Origin: Epsilonproteobacteria bacterium 4484_65
Lineage (GTDB): Bacteria > Campylobacterota > Campylobacteria > Campylobacterales > Sulfurovaceae
Reading direction: 5' to 3'
DNA: 20,993 nt
Assembly: GCA_002085305.1 (NCBI GenBank)
Contig: NATJ01000003.1
Span: 1-20,993, forward strand
Shown here: piece by piece, positions 5,396 through 15,334 of the stretch
Layout of the letters: each line of letters starts with the position of its first letter
How positions within the stretch are numbered: position 1 is the stretch's first letter
The notes under the pieces: generated by a model
Databases searched by the model: none
The model's input: the letters and a program-made list of their open reading frames with translations, nothing else
Told to the model about the DNA's origin: nothing
Program-made: the position numbers and the translations under genes

Positions 5396-6886
5396 TTAAT
5401 ACCCACTTGCACTTATCATATAGTAAAGATAAGAGATCAGTGGTTGTATGTAGAAGATAGCCCCTACTGTAGCAAGTGTTGCCATACCGATCACTGCCAT
5501 CAATGGCTTGGAAAGGTTATAGTAGATCGTATCAACATCTTTTACCGGATCCATAAGGAACATATAAACAATGAGTTTTAGGTAGTAGTACGCTGCAATA
5601 GCAGAGTTAAGACCCATAACGATCGCTAACCATATATACCCTGAATTGACTGCTGCCTGCATCACATAGATCTTACCCCAGAATACTGAGAATGGAGGTA
5701 CACCTGCAAGTGAAAGCATAAACAGACCCATGATCACGGCGCCAACCGGCATGATATGAATAAATCCTGCAAACTTTTCATAAGGGTGGTCAAATCTTTT
5801 ATCAAATCTTCTGTTTTTATGACGAGAGATCCATAACATAGCAAATGCACCAAGGTTAGTAAACATAAAGAGTGCATAGTAAAGGAATATTGCTGTTGTT
5901 CCTTCTGTGGTATCCAGAGCTAAAGCTGCCATAATGAAACCGGCATGAGAGATAGATGAATATGCAAGCATACGTTTTACATCCTCCTGTACCAGTGCCA
6001 TGATGTTTGCAAGTGTCATCGTAAGTACTGCAAGTACCAGGATAGTAACTCTTACCCACTCAACACCAAGGTCAATGTACATACCAAAGATTCTGATAGA
6101 AACAACAAATGCTGCTATTTTTGGTACCACTGACATATATCCGGCCAATGGAGCAGATGCACCTTCATACACATCCGGTGCCCATGTATGGAACGGGAAG
6201 AGTGAAAGTTTAAATGAGAACGCTACAAGTAAAAGTACTGCTGATCCAAAGATAGCGATCATTATTCCTGTTTCATTTAGACGCGTTGCCATAACTTCAG
6301 CTACTTTGTAAAGCTCTACAGATCCTGTAAGTGCATAAACAACTGCTGAACCCATCGCAAAGAATGCTGCCGCAAGTGCACCCATCGTAAAGTATTTTAC
6401 TGCTGCTTCATAAGAGTTCGCTCTGTTGTGAAGTGCAATAAGCGTATAGAGTGAAAGTGATGCTGTCTCTAGCCCTACAAAGATAAGGATAAGGTTATCA
6501 CTAGCCACCATAAACTGGAACCCTGCGATCATGAACAAGAAGAGTGCAAAGAATTCAGGGTATGAATACTCATGGAATCTTTTTGACGTGAGTGCAAGTG
6601 GAATAAAGATAATAGATCCCACAATGATCATCAACTGAGAAATGATCGAGATACCATCAATAAGCATAACATCAAAGAATCCACGCTCATTTACATTGAG
6701 TCCCAATGTAGCACCAAAGTCGATCACAAGGATCAAAATAGTTAACATCACATAAAGTGACTTATGCAATTTTTCGCTGATCAGGTCAAGAACTAAAATT
6801 ACCAATCCACCGGCAATCGCGATGAGCATAGGTGCTAGAGTGATAAGGTTTAGACTCTCTAAACTTACATTAATAGGCTGTAACAT
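5396..6886 (-). CDS. nuoN: NADH-quinone oxidoreductase subunit N
   Basis: One of three antiporter-like proton channels in the complex I membrane arm. It has 496 residues with about 14 membrane helices. The key charges are present: Glu140 in IFVGLETASLSLYTLIAL and Lys226 in AFSFKLSLFPFHTWAPDVYEGA, followed by the family block AYSSISHAGFI. It starts at 6886 with a strong AGGAGGTG ribosome site lying within the end of nuoM, and TAATG overlaps the nuoM stop by one base, so translation is coupled. It is the last gene of the nuo operon. No classical terminator follows, only the 7-bp repeat tract and the REP-like hairpin. Confidence 0.95.
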   Translation of the reverse strand: MLQPINVSLESLNLITLAPMLIAIAGGLVILVLDLISEKLHKSLYVMLTILILVIDFGATLGLNVNERGFFDVMLIDGISIISQLMIIVGSIIFIPLALTSKRFHEYSYPEFFALFLFMIAGFQFMVASDNLILIFVGLETASLSLYTLIALHNRANSYEAAVKYFTMGALAAAFFAMGSAVVYALTGSVELYKVAEVMATRLNETGIMIAIFGSAVLLLVAFSFKLSLFPFHTWAPDVYEGASAPLAGYMSVVPKIAAFVVSIRIFGMYIDLGVEWVRVTILVLAVLTMTLANIMALVQEDVKRMLAYSSISHAGFIMAALALDTTEGTTAIFLYYALFMFTNLGAFAMLWISRHKNRRFDKRFDHPYEKFAGFIHIMPVGAVIMGLFMLSLAGVPPFSVFWGKIYVMQAAVNSGYIWLAIVMGLNSAIAAYYYLKLIVYMFLMDPVKDVDTIYYNLSKPLMAVIGMATLATVGAIFYIQPLISYLYYMISASGY

Positions 6887-8412
6887 TAAACACCTCCTTG
6901 GCTTGATTTGGCTACTTTTATCATATCTTTAGCCTCTTTTGTGATCGCCTTCTCATCCATAAAGACCAACATCGCTTTTACAGAGTTGTCAATAGGTTCT
7001 AATACCGGTTTAGGATAAATACCTAACCAAATAACAATAAGAACCAATGGTACCAATGACCATGTTTCTTTTGCATCAAGATCTTTCAGTGTTTTATTTG
7101 CTTCGTTCGTCACAGGACCAAAGAAACTCTTTTTATACACTGCAAGCATATAGATCGCACCAATGATAATAGATGTACCCGCTAAGATAGTCATGATCGG
7201 TGATACCTGGTAGAAACCAAGGAGTACAAGGAACTCACCAACGAAACCGATCGTCAATGGTAATCCAACTGCAGCCATAAGCATAATACCGAAGATCACC
7301 GCGTACTTAGGCATAACTGATGCCAATCCGCCAAATTCACTCATAAGCTTTGTATGTCTTCTGTCATAAATAACACCTACAAGCATAAACAGCGCCCCTG
7401 ATACAATACCGTGTGACAACATTTGGAACACTGAACCACTAATACCTTCTGCATTCATAGCAAAAATACCAAGCATAATGATACCCATATGTGAAACAGA
7501 TGAGTAAGCAATTACTTGCTTAATATCTTTTTGCGCATAAGCTACCATCGCTGTATAGATGATCATAATGATAGAGATCACAGCAATAGGCGTGATCATC
7601 ATCACAGATGCATCCGGGAACATTGGAAGTGAGAATCTCACAAATCCATAAGTACCCATTTTAAGGAGTACTGCCGCAAGTATCACTGAACCAATAGTTG
7701 GTGCTTGACCATGGGCATAAGGCAACCATGTATGGAATGGAAACATCGGAACTTTGATCGCAAAACCAAAGAAGAATGCCGCAAAGAGCCAAAGCTGATA
7801 ATCAACCGGCAACACCAATGCATACCAATCTGTGATCGCAAAACTCCATACACCTGTAAGGTTATGGTATACATATGCCATAAACAACATACCTACCAAC
7901 ATGATAAGTGATCCTGCAAATGTATAAAGGAAGAACTTAATCGATGCATAGACTCTAAGAGGTCCACCCCAGGCACCGATGATATAAAGCATCGGAACCA
8001 GTGAAAGCTCCCAGAAAAGGTAGAAGATGATCGCATCAAGTGCTACAAACACACCTATCATTGTCATTTCTAAGAATAGAAGTGTAATGATCATGTTTTT
8101 AATGTTTTTTGTAATACTCATACTCATCATACCGATCAATGTCATCAATGCTGCCATAATAATAATAAACAACGAAATACCATCAACACCTATGTAATAA
8201 CTTACACCAAAATCCGGGATCAAAGGAATCATTTCTACAAACTGCATTCCTGCATTTGCAGAGTCGAAACTGAACCATAACCATAAAGAGAGAAATAACT
8301 CTATGGCAGCTACTGTGATACCATAGGTTCTAGCACTCTCTTTGTCTACAACAAACCCTAACAATCCTGCGATCGCCGGGAAAAATACTAATACACTTAA
8401 AATATTATCCAT
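6886..8412 (-). CDS. nuoM: NADH-quinone oxidoreductase subunit M
   Basis: A proton-pumping membrane subunit of complex I with 508 residues and about 14 membrane helices. Seen: Glu135 in FYLFWELSLVPMLYIIGAWGG, Lys220 in GFAIKVPMFPFHTWLPYAHGQAP, and AYSSVSHMGIIMLG, all hallmarks of NuoM. The length and helix pattern are normal. The start at 8412 comes 11 bases after the nuoL stop, with a GGAG-type ribosome site in the gap. Nothing about it departs from the family, so the rebuilt part of this complex is at the electron-input end rather than here. Confidence 0.96.
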   Translation of the reverse strand: MDNILSVLVFFPAIAGLLGFVVDKESARTYGITVAAIELFLSLWLWFSFDSANAGMQFVEMIPLIPDFGVSYYIGVDGISLFIIIMAALMTLIGMMSMSITKNIKNMIITLLFLEMTMIGVFVALDAIIFYLFWELSLVPMLYIIGAWGGPLRVYASIKFFLYTFAGSLIMLVGMLFMAYVYHNLTGVWSFAITDWYALVLPVDYQLWLFAAFFFGFAIKVPMFPFHTWLPYAHGQAPTIGSVILAAVLLKMGTYGFVRFSLPMFPDASVMMITPIAVISIIMIIYTAMVAYAQKDIKQVIAYSSVSHMGIIMLGIFAMNAEGISGSVFQMLSHGIVSGALFMLVGVIYDRRHTKLMSEFGGLASVMPKYAVIFGIMLMAAVGLPLTIGFVGEFLVLLGFYQVSPIMTILAGTSIIIGAIYMLAVYKKSFFGPVTNEANKTLKDLDAKETWSLVPLVLIVIWLGIYPKPVLEPIDNSVKAMLVFMDEKAITKEAKDMIKVAKSSQGGV

Positions 8413-8423
8413 CTATCTACTCC

Positions 8424-10322
8424 TTAACCTAGCATCGCTGAGATAGCTGCAACTACTAAGAGCAATACTGCACCGACAGCCATCCAATTTAGATAGTTTG
8501 AAAGGTTACCTGTTTGCATCTTTCTAGAGCCATCACCACTTTTATAAATAAGTTTAGCAATACCGTCTACGGTTGCATCCACTATCTTCATATCTACACT
8601 TGTCCACATTTTTTCTGAAAGCATCGCATACGGCTTAGTAATAAATTCCTCATAAAACTGTGGAATATAATACTGGTTCGCAAGAAGCTTGTAGATAAAG
8701 CTGTTTTCAAGCTCTTCATCTCTTTTAAGCCCATTTGCATACTTTTTATATGCCAACCAAATACCACCAACTGCAAATACAAGTACTACTGCTGTAAGTA
8801 CCCAGATAAGGTGATGCGTATGTTCACTCATCACGTAATCCGGTAAAAGTTTTGTAACAAATGTTTGGAAACCACCCATGAAGAAACCGGCGATCACTGC
8901 CAATAGTGCAAGTGGTGACATAGCGATAAGTACAAATTTGTACATTTCATGCGGATGCAGTGTCGATTCATCATATCTTGCTTTACCGTGGAAGGTCAAG
9001 AATACTTGTCTAAAGCTATAGAATGCTGTCATACCGGCAGTCAATACCAAGATAGCCCACAATACATAGGTACCTTCATTAAATGCTGTTTCAATGATGG
9101 CATCTTTTGAGAAGAATCCAGCAAATACAGGAATACCTGCAAGTGCTAATGATGCTACTCCCATGTAGGCATAGGTCCAATTCATTGCTTTTTTAAGTCC
9201 ACCCATCTTAAAGATGTCAAGCTCATCATGCATCGCATGCATAACGTTACCTGCACCCAAGAAGAGAAGTGCTTTAAAGAATGCGTGTGCTGCAAGGTGG
9301 AAAAGTGCGATCCAGTATGCACCAAGCCCCGCAGCGGCAAACATATATCCCAACTGAGAGAGTGTGGAGAATGCAATGATTCTCTTCAAGTCTCTGTTAA
9401 CCAATGCCATGGACGCTGCAAAGAATGCTACAAAAGTACCAAGTGCTGCAATAAAGAAACTTACTTCAGGTGTCATAGAGAAAATAGGATTTGCCCTGAT
9501 CACCAAGAATACCCCTGCTGTTACCATCGTTGCTGCGTGGATCAATGCAGAAACCGGTGTAGGTCCCTCCATTGCATCTGTAAGCCATGTATGGAGTGGA
9601 AACTGTGCTGATTTACCCATCGCACCGATAAAGAGTGCAAGAGCAGCAGCATTTAAAACACTGCCACTTAAGTTAGGCAGTGCTGAAAAGACCACATCGT
9701 ACTGAAGTGAACCTACATTCCAATAAATAATGAAAAGTCCTACCAACATTCCAAGGTCAGCGATACGGTTTACGATAAACGCTTCATTTGCTGCCCATGA
9801 AGGAGAGATAGAAGGATTCTCATCTCTTGTAACATCTGCTTTGTGATACCAAAAACCGATAAGTAACCAAGAACAAACACCAACGCCTTCCCAACCAATA
9901 AATAGCCCGGCAAAGTTATCACTCATAACCAGGATCATCATTGAGAAAACGAATGCAGAAAGGTAAGAGAAAAATCTATTGAAACTCTTATCGTGATCCA
10001 TATATCCTATAGAGTAGATATGAACTACGGTAGAAACCAAAGTAACTACTGTCATCATCGTTACAGAAACCTGATCTACAAGGAATCCAAATGGAATCGT
10101 TAAATCACCTGCAGAGATCCACTCCATCATGGTTACATGAATAGAATTGCCTGTAGTGTAAACATAATATGCCAATAGTGCCGAAGCTACAAATGAGGTA
10201 AAGAGCAGTAAAGAAGCTATGATCCCTACAAAGGTTTGTCTCGGACTCATTCCAAACAGAGCTGCGAACAGTGAACTTGCAAATGGTGCAAAAAGTGCTA
10301 TATATACTAAATTTTCCATCAT
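8424..10322 (-). CDS. nuoL: NADH-quinone oxidoreductase subunit L
   Basis: The distal proton channel of the complex I membrane arm, 632 residues. Seen: Glu145 in LFIGWEGVGVCSWLLIGFW, Lys237 in GAMGKSAQFPLHTWLTDAMEGPTPVSALIHAATMV, and FSTLSQLGYMFAA. The C-terminal part holds the extra amphipathic region and a final membrane helix (AVGAVLLLVVAAISAML), as expected for the lateral arm helix of NuoL. Two adjacent Met codons (10322 and 10319) can serve as the start; the first overlaps the nuoK stop (TAATG). Confidence 0.96.
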   Translation of the reverse strand: MMENLVYIALFAPFASSLFAALFGMSPRQTFVGIIASLLLFTSFVASALLAYYVYTTGNSIHVTMMEWISAGDLTIPFGFLVDQVSVTMMTVVTLVSTVVHIYSIGYMDHDKSFNRFFSYLSAFVFSMMILVMSDNFAGLFIGWEGVGVCSWLLIGFWYHKADVTRDENPSISPSWAANEAFIVNRIADLGMLVGLFIIYWNVGSLQYDVVFSALPNLSGSVLNAAALALFIGAMGKSAQFPLHTWLTDAMEGPTPVSALIHAATMVTAGVFLVIRANPIFSMTPEVSFFIAALGTFVAFFAASMALVNRDLKRIIAFSTLSQLGYMFAAAGLGAYWIALFHLAAHAFFKALLFLGAGNVMHAMHDELDIFKMGGLKKAMNWTYAYMGVASLALAGIPVFAGFFSKDAIIETAFNEGTYVLWAILVLTAGMTAFYSFRQVFLTFHGKARYDESTLHPHEMYKFVLIAMSPLALLAVIAGFFMGGFQTFVTKLLPDYVMSEHTHHLIWVLTAVVLVFAVGGIWLAYKKYANGLKRDEELENSFIYKLLANQYYIPQFYEEFITKPYAMLSEKMWTSVDMKIVDATVDGIAKLIYKSGDGSRKMQTGNLSNYLNWMAVGAVLLLVVAAISAMLG

Positions 10323-10624
10323 TACCCCTTCATACTTGCAAGATCATCGAGATCCAGAGTACCATGTTTTTTATACAATACGATCAAAATCCCTAGTCCA
10401 ACTGCCACTTCACTCGCTGCAATAGCAATGATAAAGAATGCAAACATTTGACCTGTCAGATCATTATAATAGTGCGAGATCGCTGCAAATGCGATATTAA
10501 CTGCATTAAGCATAACCTCTGTTGCGAAGAAAAGCATTAAAAGATTTCTTCTTCTCAGTACACCCATTAATCCTATAGAAAAAATAAGTGCTGAGACGAT
10601 AAGGTAGTGAGAAAGACCTATCAT
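10322..10624 (-). CDS. nuoK: NADH-quinone oxidoreductase subunit K
   Basis: A small MrpC-like membrane subunit of 100 residues with three helices. It carries the two buried glutamates of the proton path at the positions known from E. coli: Glu36 (FFATEVMLNAVN) and Glu72 (AIAASEVAVGLG). The start overlaps the nuoJ stop by four bases (ATGA), indicating coupled translation. Length and motifs are ordinary. Confidence 0.96.
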   Translation of the reverse strand: MIGLSHYLIVSALIFSIGLMGVLRRRNLLMLFFATEVMLNAVNIAFAAISHYYNDLTGQMFAFFIIAIAASEVAVGLGILIVLYKKHGTLDLDDLASMKG

Positions 10625-11184
10625 TTTTCATCCTTTTGTGTCAAGATTTCATCATCTGCACTCATATCTTCAGTGAGACTCTGATCCATTTTTTTACCAG
10701 CAAGGATGATCCCTGCTATCATTGCAACTAGTAACATTAACGCTGCTACTTCAAACGGGACGAGATACTTTGTAAAAAGTACGATACCCACATCTTGTGC
10801 ATTCCCTACACCTTCATGCATAGGGTAAAGTGCTTGGATCGCATCAGAATGGATCGGTGCTGCAAACATCAGTACCAGCACCACTGCACTCAAACCACCA
10901 AGTAAAAATACCAATGCAGGATTTGTATTTTTCTCTTTAATGTCTCTTGTCGCATCAAAGAACATCATTGCAAATGAATAAAGAGCCATAATAGCTCCTA
11001 CATATGCAATAAGCTGAACTACCCCAAGGAAGTCTGCACCCAAGATAAAGAAAAATCCTGAGATAAGCACCATTCCTGCTGCCAGTGACGTCATAGCATA
11101 AAGTACATTCTTACTCATGACTGTGATGAGGAAAAGTCCTATTGTTAAAACCGAAAATAGATAAAAAGCTACCATTTCATACAT
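10621..11184 (-). CDS. nuoJ: NADH-quinone oxidoreductase subunit J
   Basis: A membrane subunit of complex I, 187 residues with about five helices, lying between the quinone site and the antiporter-like subunits. Seen: the conserved third-helix block GVVQLIAYVGAIMALYSFAMMF, corresponding to the region whose pi-bulge rotates during turnover. The last ~25 residues are charged and cytoplasmic (QSLTEDMSADDEILTQKDEK). It starts 11 bases after nuoI and overlaps nuoK by four. Confidence 0.95.
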   Translation of the reverse strand: MYEMVAFYLFSVLTIGLFLITVMSKNVLYAMTSLAAGMVLISGFFFILGADFLGVVQLIAYVGAIMALYSFAMMFFDATRDIKEKNTNPALVFLLGGLSAVVLVLMFAAPIHSDAIQALYPMHEGVGNAQDVGIVLFTKYLVPFEVAALMLLVAMIAGIILAGKKMDQSLTEDMSADDEILTQKDEK

Positions 11185-11195
11185 ATCTACTCCTC

Positions 11196-11819
11196 CTAAT
11201 ACGCTAGTGGCGTTTTTTTAATATTGGCATCAGCATTTGGAGACACTGCACCAAATCCATCATACTCTTGTTGTAAGTTAAGCTGATCTATAGGCGTTAA
11301 CATATCTTCAAAAAGTGAGAAGCTTGCTCTCTGCTCAGAAGCAGTCTCATATCTTGGCCCGTGTACGATCGCAAGTTCCGGACATACTTCTGCACAATAT
11401 CCACAGAAGATACAACGTCCAAAGTTGATTGTATATTCAGTCACTTCTTTACGTTGATTCTCGTCATATCGTGTATCCATCGTAATACAGTTAGAAATAC
11501 AGATCTTTTCACAAAGTCCACATCCGATACATCTATAGTGACCACTTTCAAGCAGTCTAAGCATATCATGGATCGCTCTATATCTTGGAGAAATAGGCAT
11601 TTTTTCAAACGGATACTTTACTGTATGCATTTGTCCTTTGAAGAGTGCATTGATCATCTCTCTAAGTGTAACCCAAAGACCTACAAAAAGCTCCCCTTTA
11701 AAGGTTCTTTTTGCTACCTGCTTAAACTGTTCAAAACCATTGGCAGGTGTTTCACCTAGATCTAGTTTTGTATAATTTTGCGTTCCGACATTTCTGTTTT
11801 TAAATTGTTCTAAACCCAT
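11196..11819 (-). CDS. nuoI: NADH-quinone oxidoreductase subunit I, 2[4Fe-4S] ferredoxin-like
   Basis: Carries clusters N6a and N6b, which pass electrons from NuoG to the terminal cluster near the quinone. It has 207 residues. Seen: C97-x2-C100-x2-C103-x3-C107 (RCIGCGLCEKIC) and C136-x2-C139-x2-C142-x3-CP at C146 (RCIFCGYCAEVCPELAI). The first motif lacks the usual Pro after its last Cys and has an extra Cys111. An amphipathic N-terminal stretch (GELFVGLWVTLREMINALFKG) suits attachment to the membrane arm. The ~30-residue leader before it is longer than in short NuoI proteins. It starts 9 bases after nuoH. Confidence 0.95.
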   Translation of the reverse strand: MGLEQFKNRNVGTQNYTKLDLGETPANGFEQFKQVAKRTFKGELFVGLWVTLREMINALFKGQMHTVKYPFEKMPISPRYRAIHDMLRLLESGHYRCIGCGLCEKICISNCITMDTRYDENQRKEVTEYTINFGRCIFCGYCAEVCPELAIVHGPRYETASEQRASFSLFEDMLTPIDQLNLQQEYDGFGAVSPNADANIKKTPLAY

Positions 11820-11828
11820 ATTTTCTCC

Positions 11829-12872
11829 TTATACCATCATCACAATACCAGTGATCACGATATTGATCACTGCAATCGGCATTAAGACTTTCCAACACAG
11901 CCACATCAACTGATCTGGTCTTATATGTGGCCAAGATGCTCTTACCCATAACATTAAGAAGAAGAAGAATGCAACTTTCAAGATGATAGTTAACCAACCA
12001 ATTCCTTCTACACTGTATCCACCCAAGAAAACAACCGCTGCAATAATAGAGACTGTGATCATGTTTGCATACTCACCAATAAAGAACATACCCCATCTCA
12101 TCCCGGAATACTCTGTTGCATATCCGGAAACAACCTCTGCTTCATGCTCAAGCAAATCAAACGGTGTTCTGTTCGTTTCTGCGAACCCTGCGATAAGGAA
12201 AAGTACAAATGCCACTGGCTGTTGCCAGATGAGCCATGAACCGATCCCTCCTGATTGATAATCATTAAAATCAACAAACGAAAGTGAACCTACAAGCATA
12301 ATAGGAGCCAAGATAGAAAGTCCCGTAACTACTTCATAACTCAAAAACTGTACTGCTGTTCTTGCTGCACCGATGATACCCCATTTATTGGCTTGAGACA
12401 TACCTGCCAGCAGAGGACCGTAAAGCCCTGCTGCCATCATACCAAGAACAAATAGAATACCAATATTGAGATCTGCTGCGATAGAAGGAACGAATGTTCC
12501 ACCCAATAACGGAATCCAACTTGGAATGGTGAAGTCTGGAAAAACAGGTACCGCTGCCAAAGCAATAAATGCTGTTGCAGCCGTAATGATCGGTGCTATC
12601 ATAAAGATGAATTTATTTGCATTTTGTGGAATGATATCCTCTTTGGTAAAGAGTTTTATCCCATCTGCTGCAAGTTGTAGCAATCCATAAGGTCCTACGT
12701 GCATAGGTCCTAATCTTCTTTGCATGAATGCAAGTACTTTTCTTTCGATAAATGTACCAAAACCTGCAATAGCAGAAATAACTGCCAAGATAATGATGGC
12801 TTTAATAAGCACACCTAGCCATGTGACATGTGGTAAAGTTTCCATTGCATGTCCTGCGAGTGTTGTTTCCAT
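11829..12872 (-). CDS. nuoH: NADH-quinone oxidoreductase subunit H
   Basis: The membrane subunit that forms the quinone chamber with NuoD and NuoB. It has 347 residues and about eight or nine helices. Seen: ERKVLAFMQRRLGPMHVGPYGLLQLAADGIKLFTKED, and ETNRTPFDLLEHEAEVVSGYATEYSGMRWGMFF, the acidic loop typical of NuoH. The length is slightly above the E. coli protein (325). The ATG at 12872 sits one base after the stop of the preceding gene (TAATATG) with an AAAGGTG ribosome site. Confidence 0.96.
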   Translation of the reverse strand: METTLAGHAMETLPHVTWLGVLIKAIIILAVISAIAGFGTFIERKVLAFMQRRLGPMHVGPYGLLQLAADGIKLFTKEDIIPQNANKFIFMIAPIITAATAFIALAAVPVFPDFTIPSWIPLLGGTFVPSIAADLNIGILFVLGMMAAGLYGPLLAGMSQANKWGIIGAARTAVQFLSYEVVTGLSILAPIMLVGSLSFVDFNDYQSGGIGSWLIWQQPVAFVLFLIAGFAETNRTPFDLLEHEAEVVSGYATEYSGMRWGMFFIGEYANMITVSIIAAVVFLGGYSVEGIGWLTIILKVAFFFFLMLWVRASWPHIRPDQLMWLCWKVLMPIAVINIVITGIVMMV

Positions 12873-12873
12873 A

Positions 12874-15333
12874 TTACACCTTTCTCATTGTTACTGTTTT
12901 GTATCTAGACTCACCAAAGAGAGTATAAATATCTTGAGCACTTTTAAAGTCTGAAAGTTTTGTGATATCACCTTCGATCTTATGATCAGCAATAACATCT
13001 ACTATAATGCTTCCATTTTCAAATACTACTTCTACTTTTTTACCCAACTCTTCAGCTTTAGCAGTACTTGCATAGAGTCCAAACGGTTCAAAGATCTCAT
13101 GCGCTTTATCTGTAAAGTCACTGAATTGTCTTGCCGGATTACATCGGTAAACGATCTCACCTTCTAGTGCTGATGCCTCATCAAATTTATCAACCTTAGG
13201 CATATTTGCTTTTCTGTTAGATGTTTTTAGAAGATAGCCACGGTTCTCTGTACCGTCATTGTTATATCCATTTGCCAGGCTATCAAATGCAACAGCTTGA
13301 TATCCTTTTGCCGTTGGAAGCTTTGCAGTCCAGTCAATAGTCTCTCTTTGTCCGTCTATCAATGATGAAACGATATCGTTAAGTTCATACCCACCATACT
13401 CTAAAGCTGCATTGGTAGGTACAACTCTTTTTGACATGTTCGTCAATGTACCCTCTTGTTGGTTCATCGCCGGCATATCAAGATCACCGTCTCCAAGTGC
13501 TGAGAGTCTGAAATCACCATTTTCGTTATATCCGACTGTATATCCCTCTGCTGCATCATCAAGATCACAAATAAGTGCAACACCCAATGCATTTGACTTA
13601 GGTGGAGTCATCACTAGATCAATACTTGATGTCTGCTCAACCAAAGCAATAAGTTTCGCAAGATTTTCTGCTTTATCATGATAGTAAAAATCTTCACCGA
13701 TCATCATAGAGAAAGACTCTTTTTTCTTCATCATTTTTTCAAAAGTATCTGCAAATGTCGCAGAGTTTCCACCTAAAAGGTCTACCAAGCCATTACGTTC
13801 AACTGTGATCTCTTTTTCTACCATTTCAGGTACTTTTTTAGTGACTTCTTTTTCTTCCCCAGTCTCTTCATCTTTTACCATTTCAGTGACATCTTTCATC
13901 ACTTTCTCTTTAATGGTCTTCGTCTCAGAGCTTTTAAAGCTTGCGATATACTCTTTTACATCATCAGGAAGCTGCTCTTTATCTGCAAAAAGATCCAATA
14001 CAAGATACAGTGCTGCTTCTTCAAGTCCTGGCTTATGTGTGAAACACTCTACGTTTTTACCAAATGTCGGGATAAGTGTATCGCCTACCGGGTGGAAGTA
14101 GAGTCCTGCACCTTTATTGAGTTTTTGTACATTGTTAAATGCATATTTGAGTCCAGGACTGTCATTTCTCAGTGCTGTTCCCATAGCAATTACAAAATCA
14201 CTCTTTTTCATAAGTGCATCTGCATCTGTAGAGTAAAATCTGTTACCTGAAGCTTTTTGATAATACCCTAAGAATTTTTGGAAAGCTCTTACTTCCGGGT
14301 TATAAAGCTTCACACCCATATTCTCTTTGAGACTTTGAAGCATCAAGGCCTCTTCATTGGTGATCACAGAGTTAAAACGGATCGTTTGGGCTTTTTTAAA
14401 TGCTTCTACTGCTTTATCAAAAGCTTGCTCATCTTTTGTGACATCTCTGTTTTCAAAGTCATAGGCAAAACGTGCAGCACCATCAAGTGAAACATAGTTC
14501 CACTCATTGGTCACACGGAAGATCTTTTCAGATCTGTCTTCAATAGAAGTTGGTTTCACTTCATAATAGATCTGGAATCCATCAGAAGAGTGCGCAGATA
14601 CGGCAGGTACTCTTGTAAGATCCCAGGCATTTGAAGTATAAACGAAATCTCTGCTTGACAATGCACCTACCGGACATACAGCCACACACTCACCACAGTC
14701 AGAACAATCTGTAAATTCTGTACCGTTACTTGGTGCGATCACAGACTTTTGAAGCTTGTTCCACATAGAGTAGGCATCTTTAGGCATACTCTCTTTATAG
14801 CCTTTGTCCAGTGCTTCCCCGCCTCTTTTGACTGTAGTGATCGCTGCATCACCTATCATGTCTTTACAAACAGTAGTACAACGTTCACATACGATACAGA
14901 GTCCTGCATCATAGTGTAGTACTGATGACCAGTTTGTCGTTTCTCTTTTGGTATCCTGGATCATGTATGATTGTGAATCAACACCTAGTTCAAGTGTATA
15001 GTTCTGTAGTTCACATTCACCACTCTTATCACAAACACCACACTGAAGCGGGTGATTGACATCATACACTTCCATGATAGCTCGACGCTCTTCAAGGATA
15101 TTTGGTGTATCAACGGTGATCTCCATACCCTCTTTTACTTTTGCATTACAAGCATATACCTGTTTACCATCCGCTTCTACGAGACAAATACGACATGCCA
15201 GTGTTGGCGAACATCTTGTCAAGTAGCAAATAGCCGGAATAAAAACATCATTGGCACGTGCTGCATTAAGGATATACTCACCCTCTTTAACTGCAAACTC
15301 TTTACCATCAATTTTAATATTGACTGTACTCAT
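12874..15333 (-). CDS. nuoG: NuoG-like subunit, second copy (two ferredoxin-type clusters, no N7)
   Basis: An iron-sulfur subunit of 819 residues, paralogous to the gene just upstream. Seen: [2Fe-2S] N1b ligands C36, C47, C50, C62; the His-ligated N5 site H94, C98, C101, C107; then two complete four-Cys motifs, C146-x2-C-x2-C-x3-C156 and C210-x2-C-x2-C-x3-C220-P. The N7 site is gone: the four cysteines found in the paralogue align with S246, S249, F253 and D284. A molybdopterin-oxidoreductase-like domain follows, interrupted by a charged Lys/Glu-rich stretch (about 468-515). The ATG at 15333 is chosen over an in-frame TTG at 15354 because it lies one base after the upstream stop, as at the neighbouring junctions. 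The role is electron transfer from the GltD-like subunit towards NuoI, probably together with its paralogue. Confidence 0.93.
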   Translation of the reverse strand: MSTVNIKIDGKEFAVKEGEYILNAARANDVFIPAICYLTRCSPTLACRICLVEADGKQVYACNAKVKEGMEITVDTPNILEERRAIMEVYDVNHPLQCGVCDKSGECELQNYTLELGVDSQSYMIQDTKRETTNWSSVLHYDAGLCIVCERCTTVCKDMIGDAAITTVKRGGEALDKGYKESMPKDAYSMWNKLQKSVIAPSNGTEFTDCSDCGECVAVCPVGALSSRDFVYTSNAWDLTRVPAVSAHSSDGFQIYYEVKPTSIEDRSEKIFRVTNEWNYVSLDGAARFAYDFENRDVTKDEQAFDKAVEAFKKAQTIRFNSVITNEEALMLQSLKENMGVKLYNPEVRAFQKFLGYYQKASGNRFYSTDADALMKKSDFVIAMGTALRNDSPGLKYAFNNVQKLNKGAGLYFHPVGDTLIPTFGKNVECFTHKPGLEEAALYLVLDLFADKEQLPDDVKEYIASFKSSETKTIKEKVMKDVTEMVKDEETGEEKEVTKKVPEMVEKEITVERNGLVDLLGGNSATFADTFEKMMKKKESFSMMIGEDFYYHDKAENLAKLIALVEQTSSIDLVMTPPKSNALGVALICDLDDAAEGYTVGYNENGDFRLSALGDGDLDMPAMNQQEGTLTNMSKRVVPTNAALEYGGYELNDIVSSLIDGQRETIDWTAKLPTAKGYQAVAFDSLANGYNNDGTENRGYLLKTSNRKANMPKVDKFDEASALEGEIVYRCNPARQFSDFTDKAHEIFEPFGLYASTAKAEELGKKVEVVFENGSIIVDVIADHKIEGDITKLSDFKSAQDIYTLFGESRYKTVTMRKV
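13789..13932 (-). other. Charged low-complexity insertion in the second NuoG
   Basis: Residues ~468-515 are rich in Lys, Glu, Thr and Val, with a recurring pattern (KVMKDVTEMV, KKVPEMVEKEI). The first NuoG has a shorter, non-repetitive loop here. It is probably a surface loop or helical hairpin. Confidence 0.6.
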
Positions 15334-15334
15334 A

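Noticed and set aside
9228..9611. Plus-strand open frame of 127 codons rich in Cys and His, suggestive of a metal-binding protein
   Set aside because: It lies wholly inside nuoL on the opposite strand. The Cys/His content is an artefact of reading membrane-protein codons backwards.
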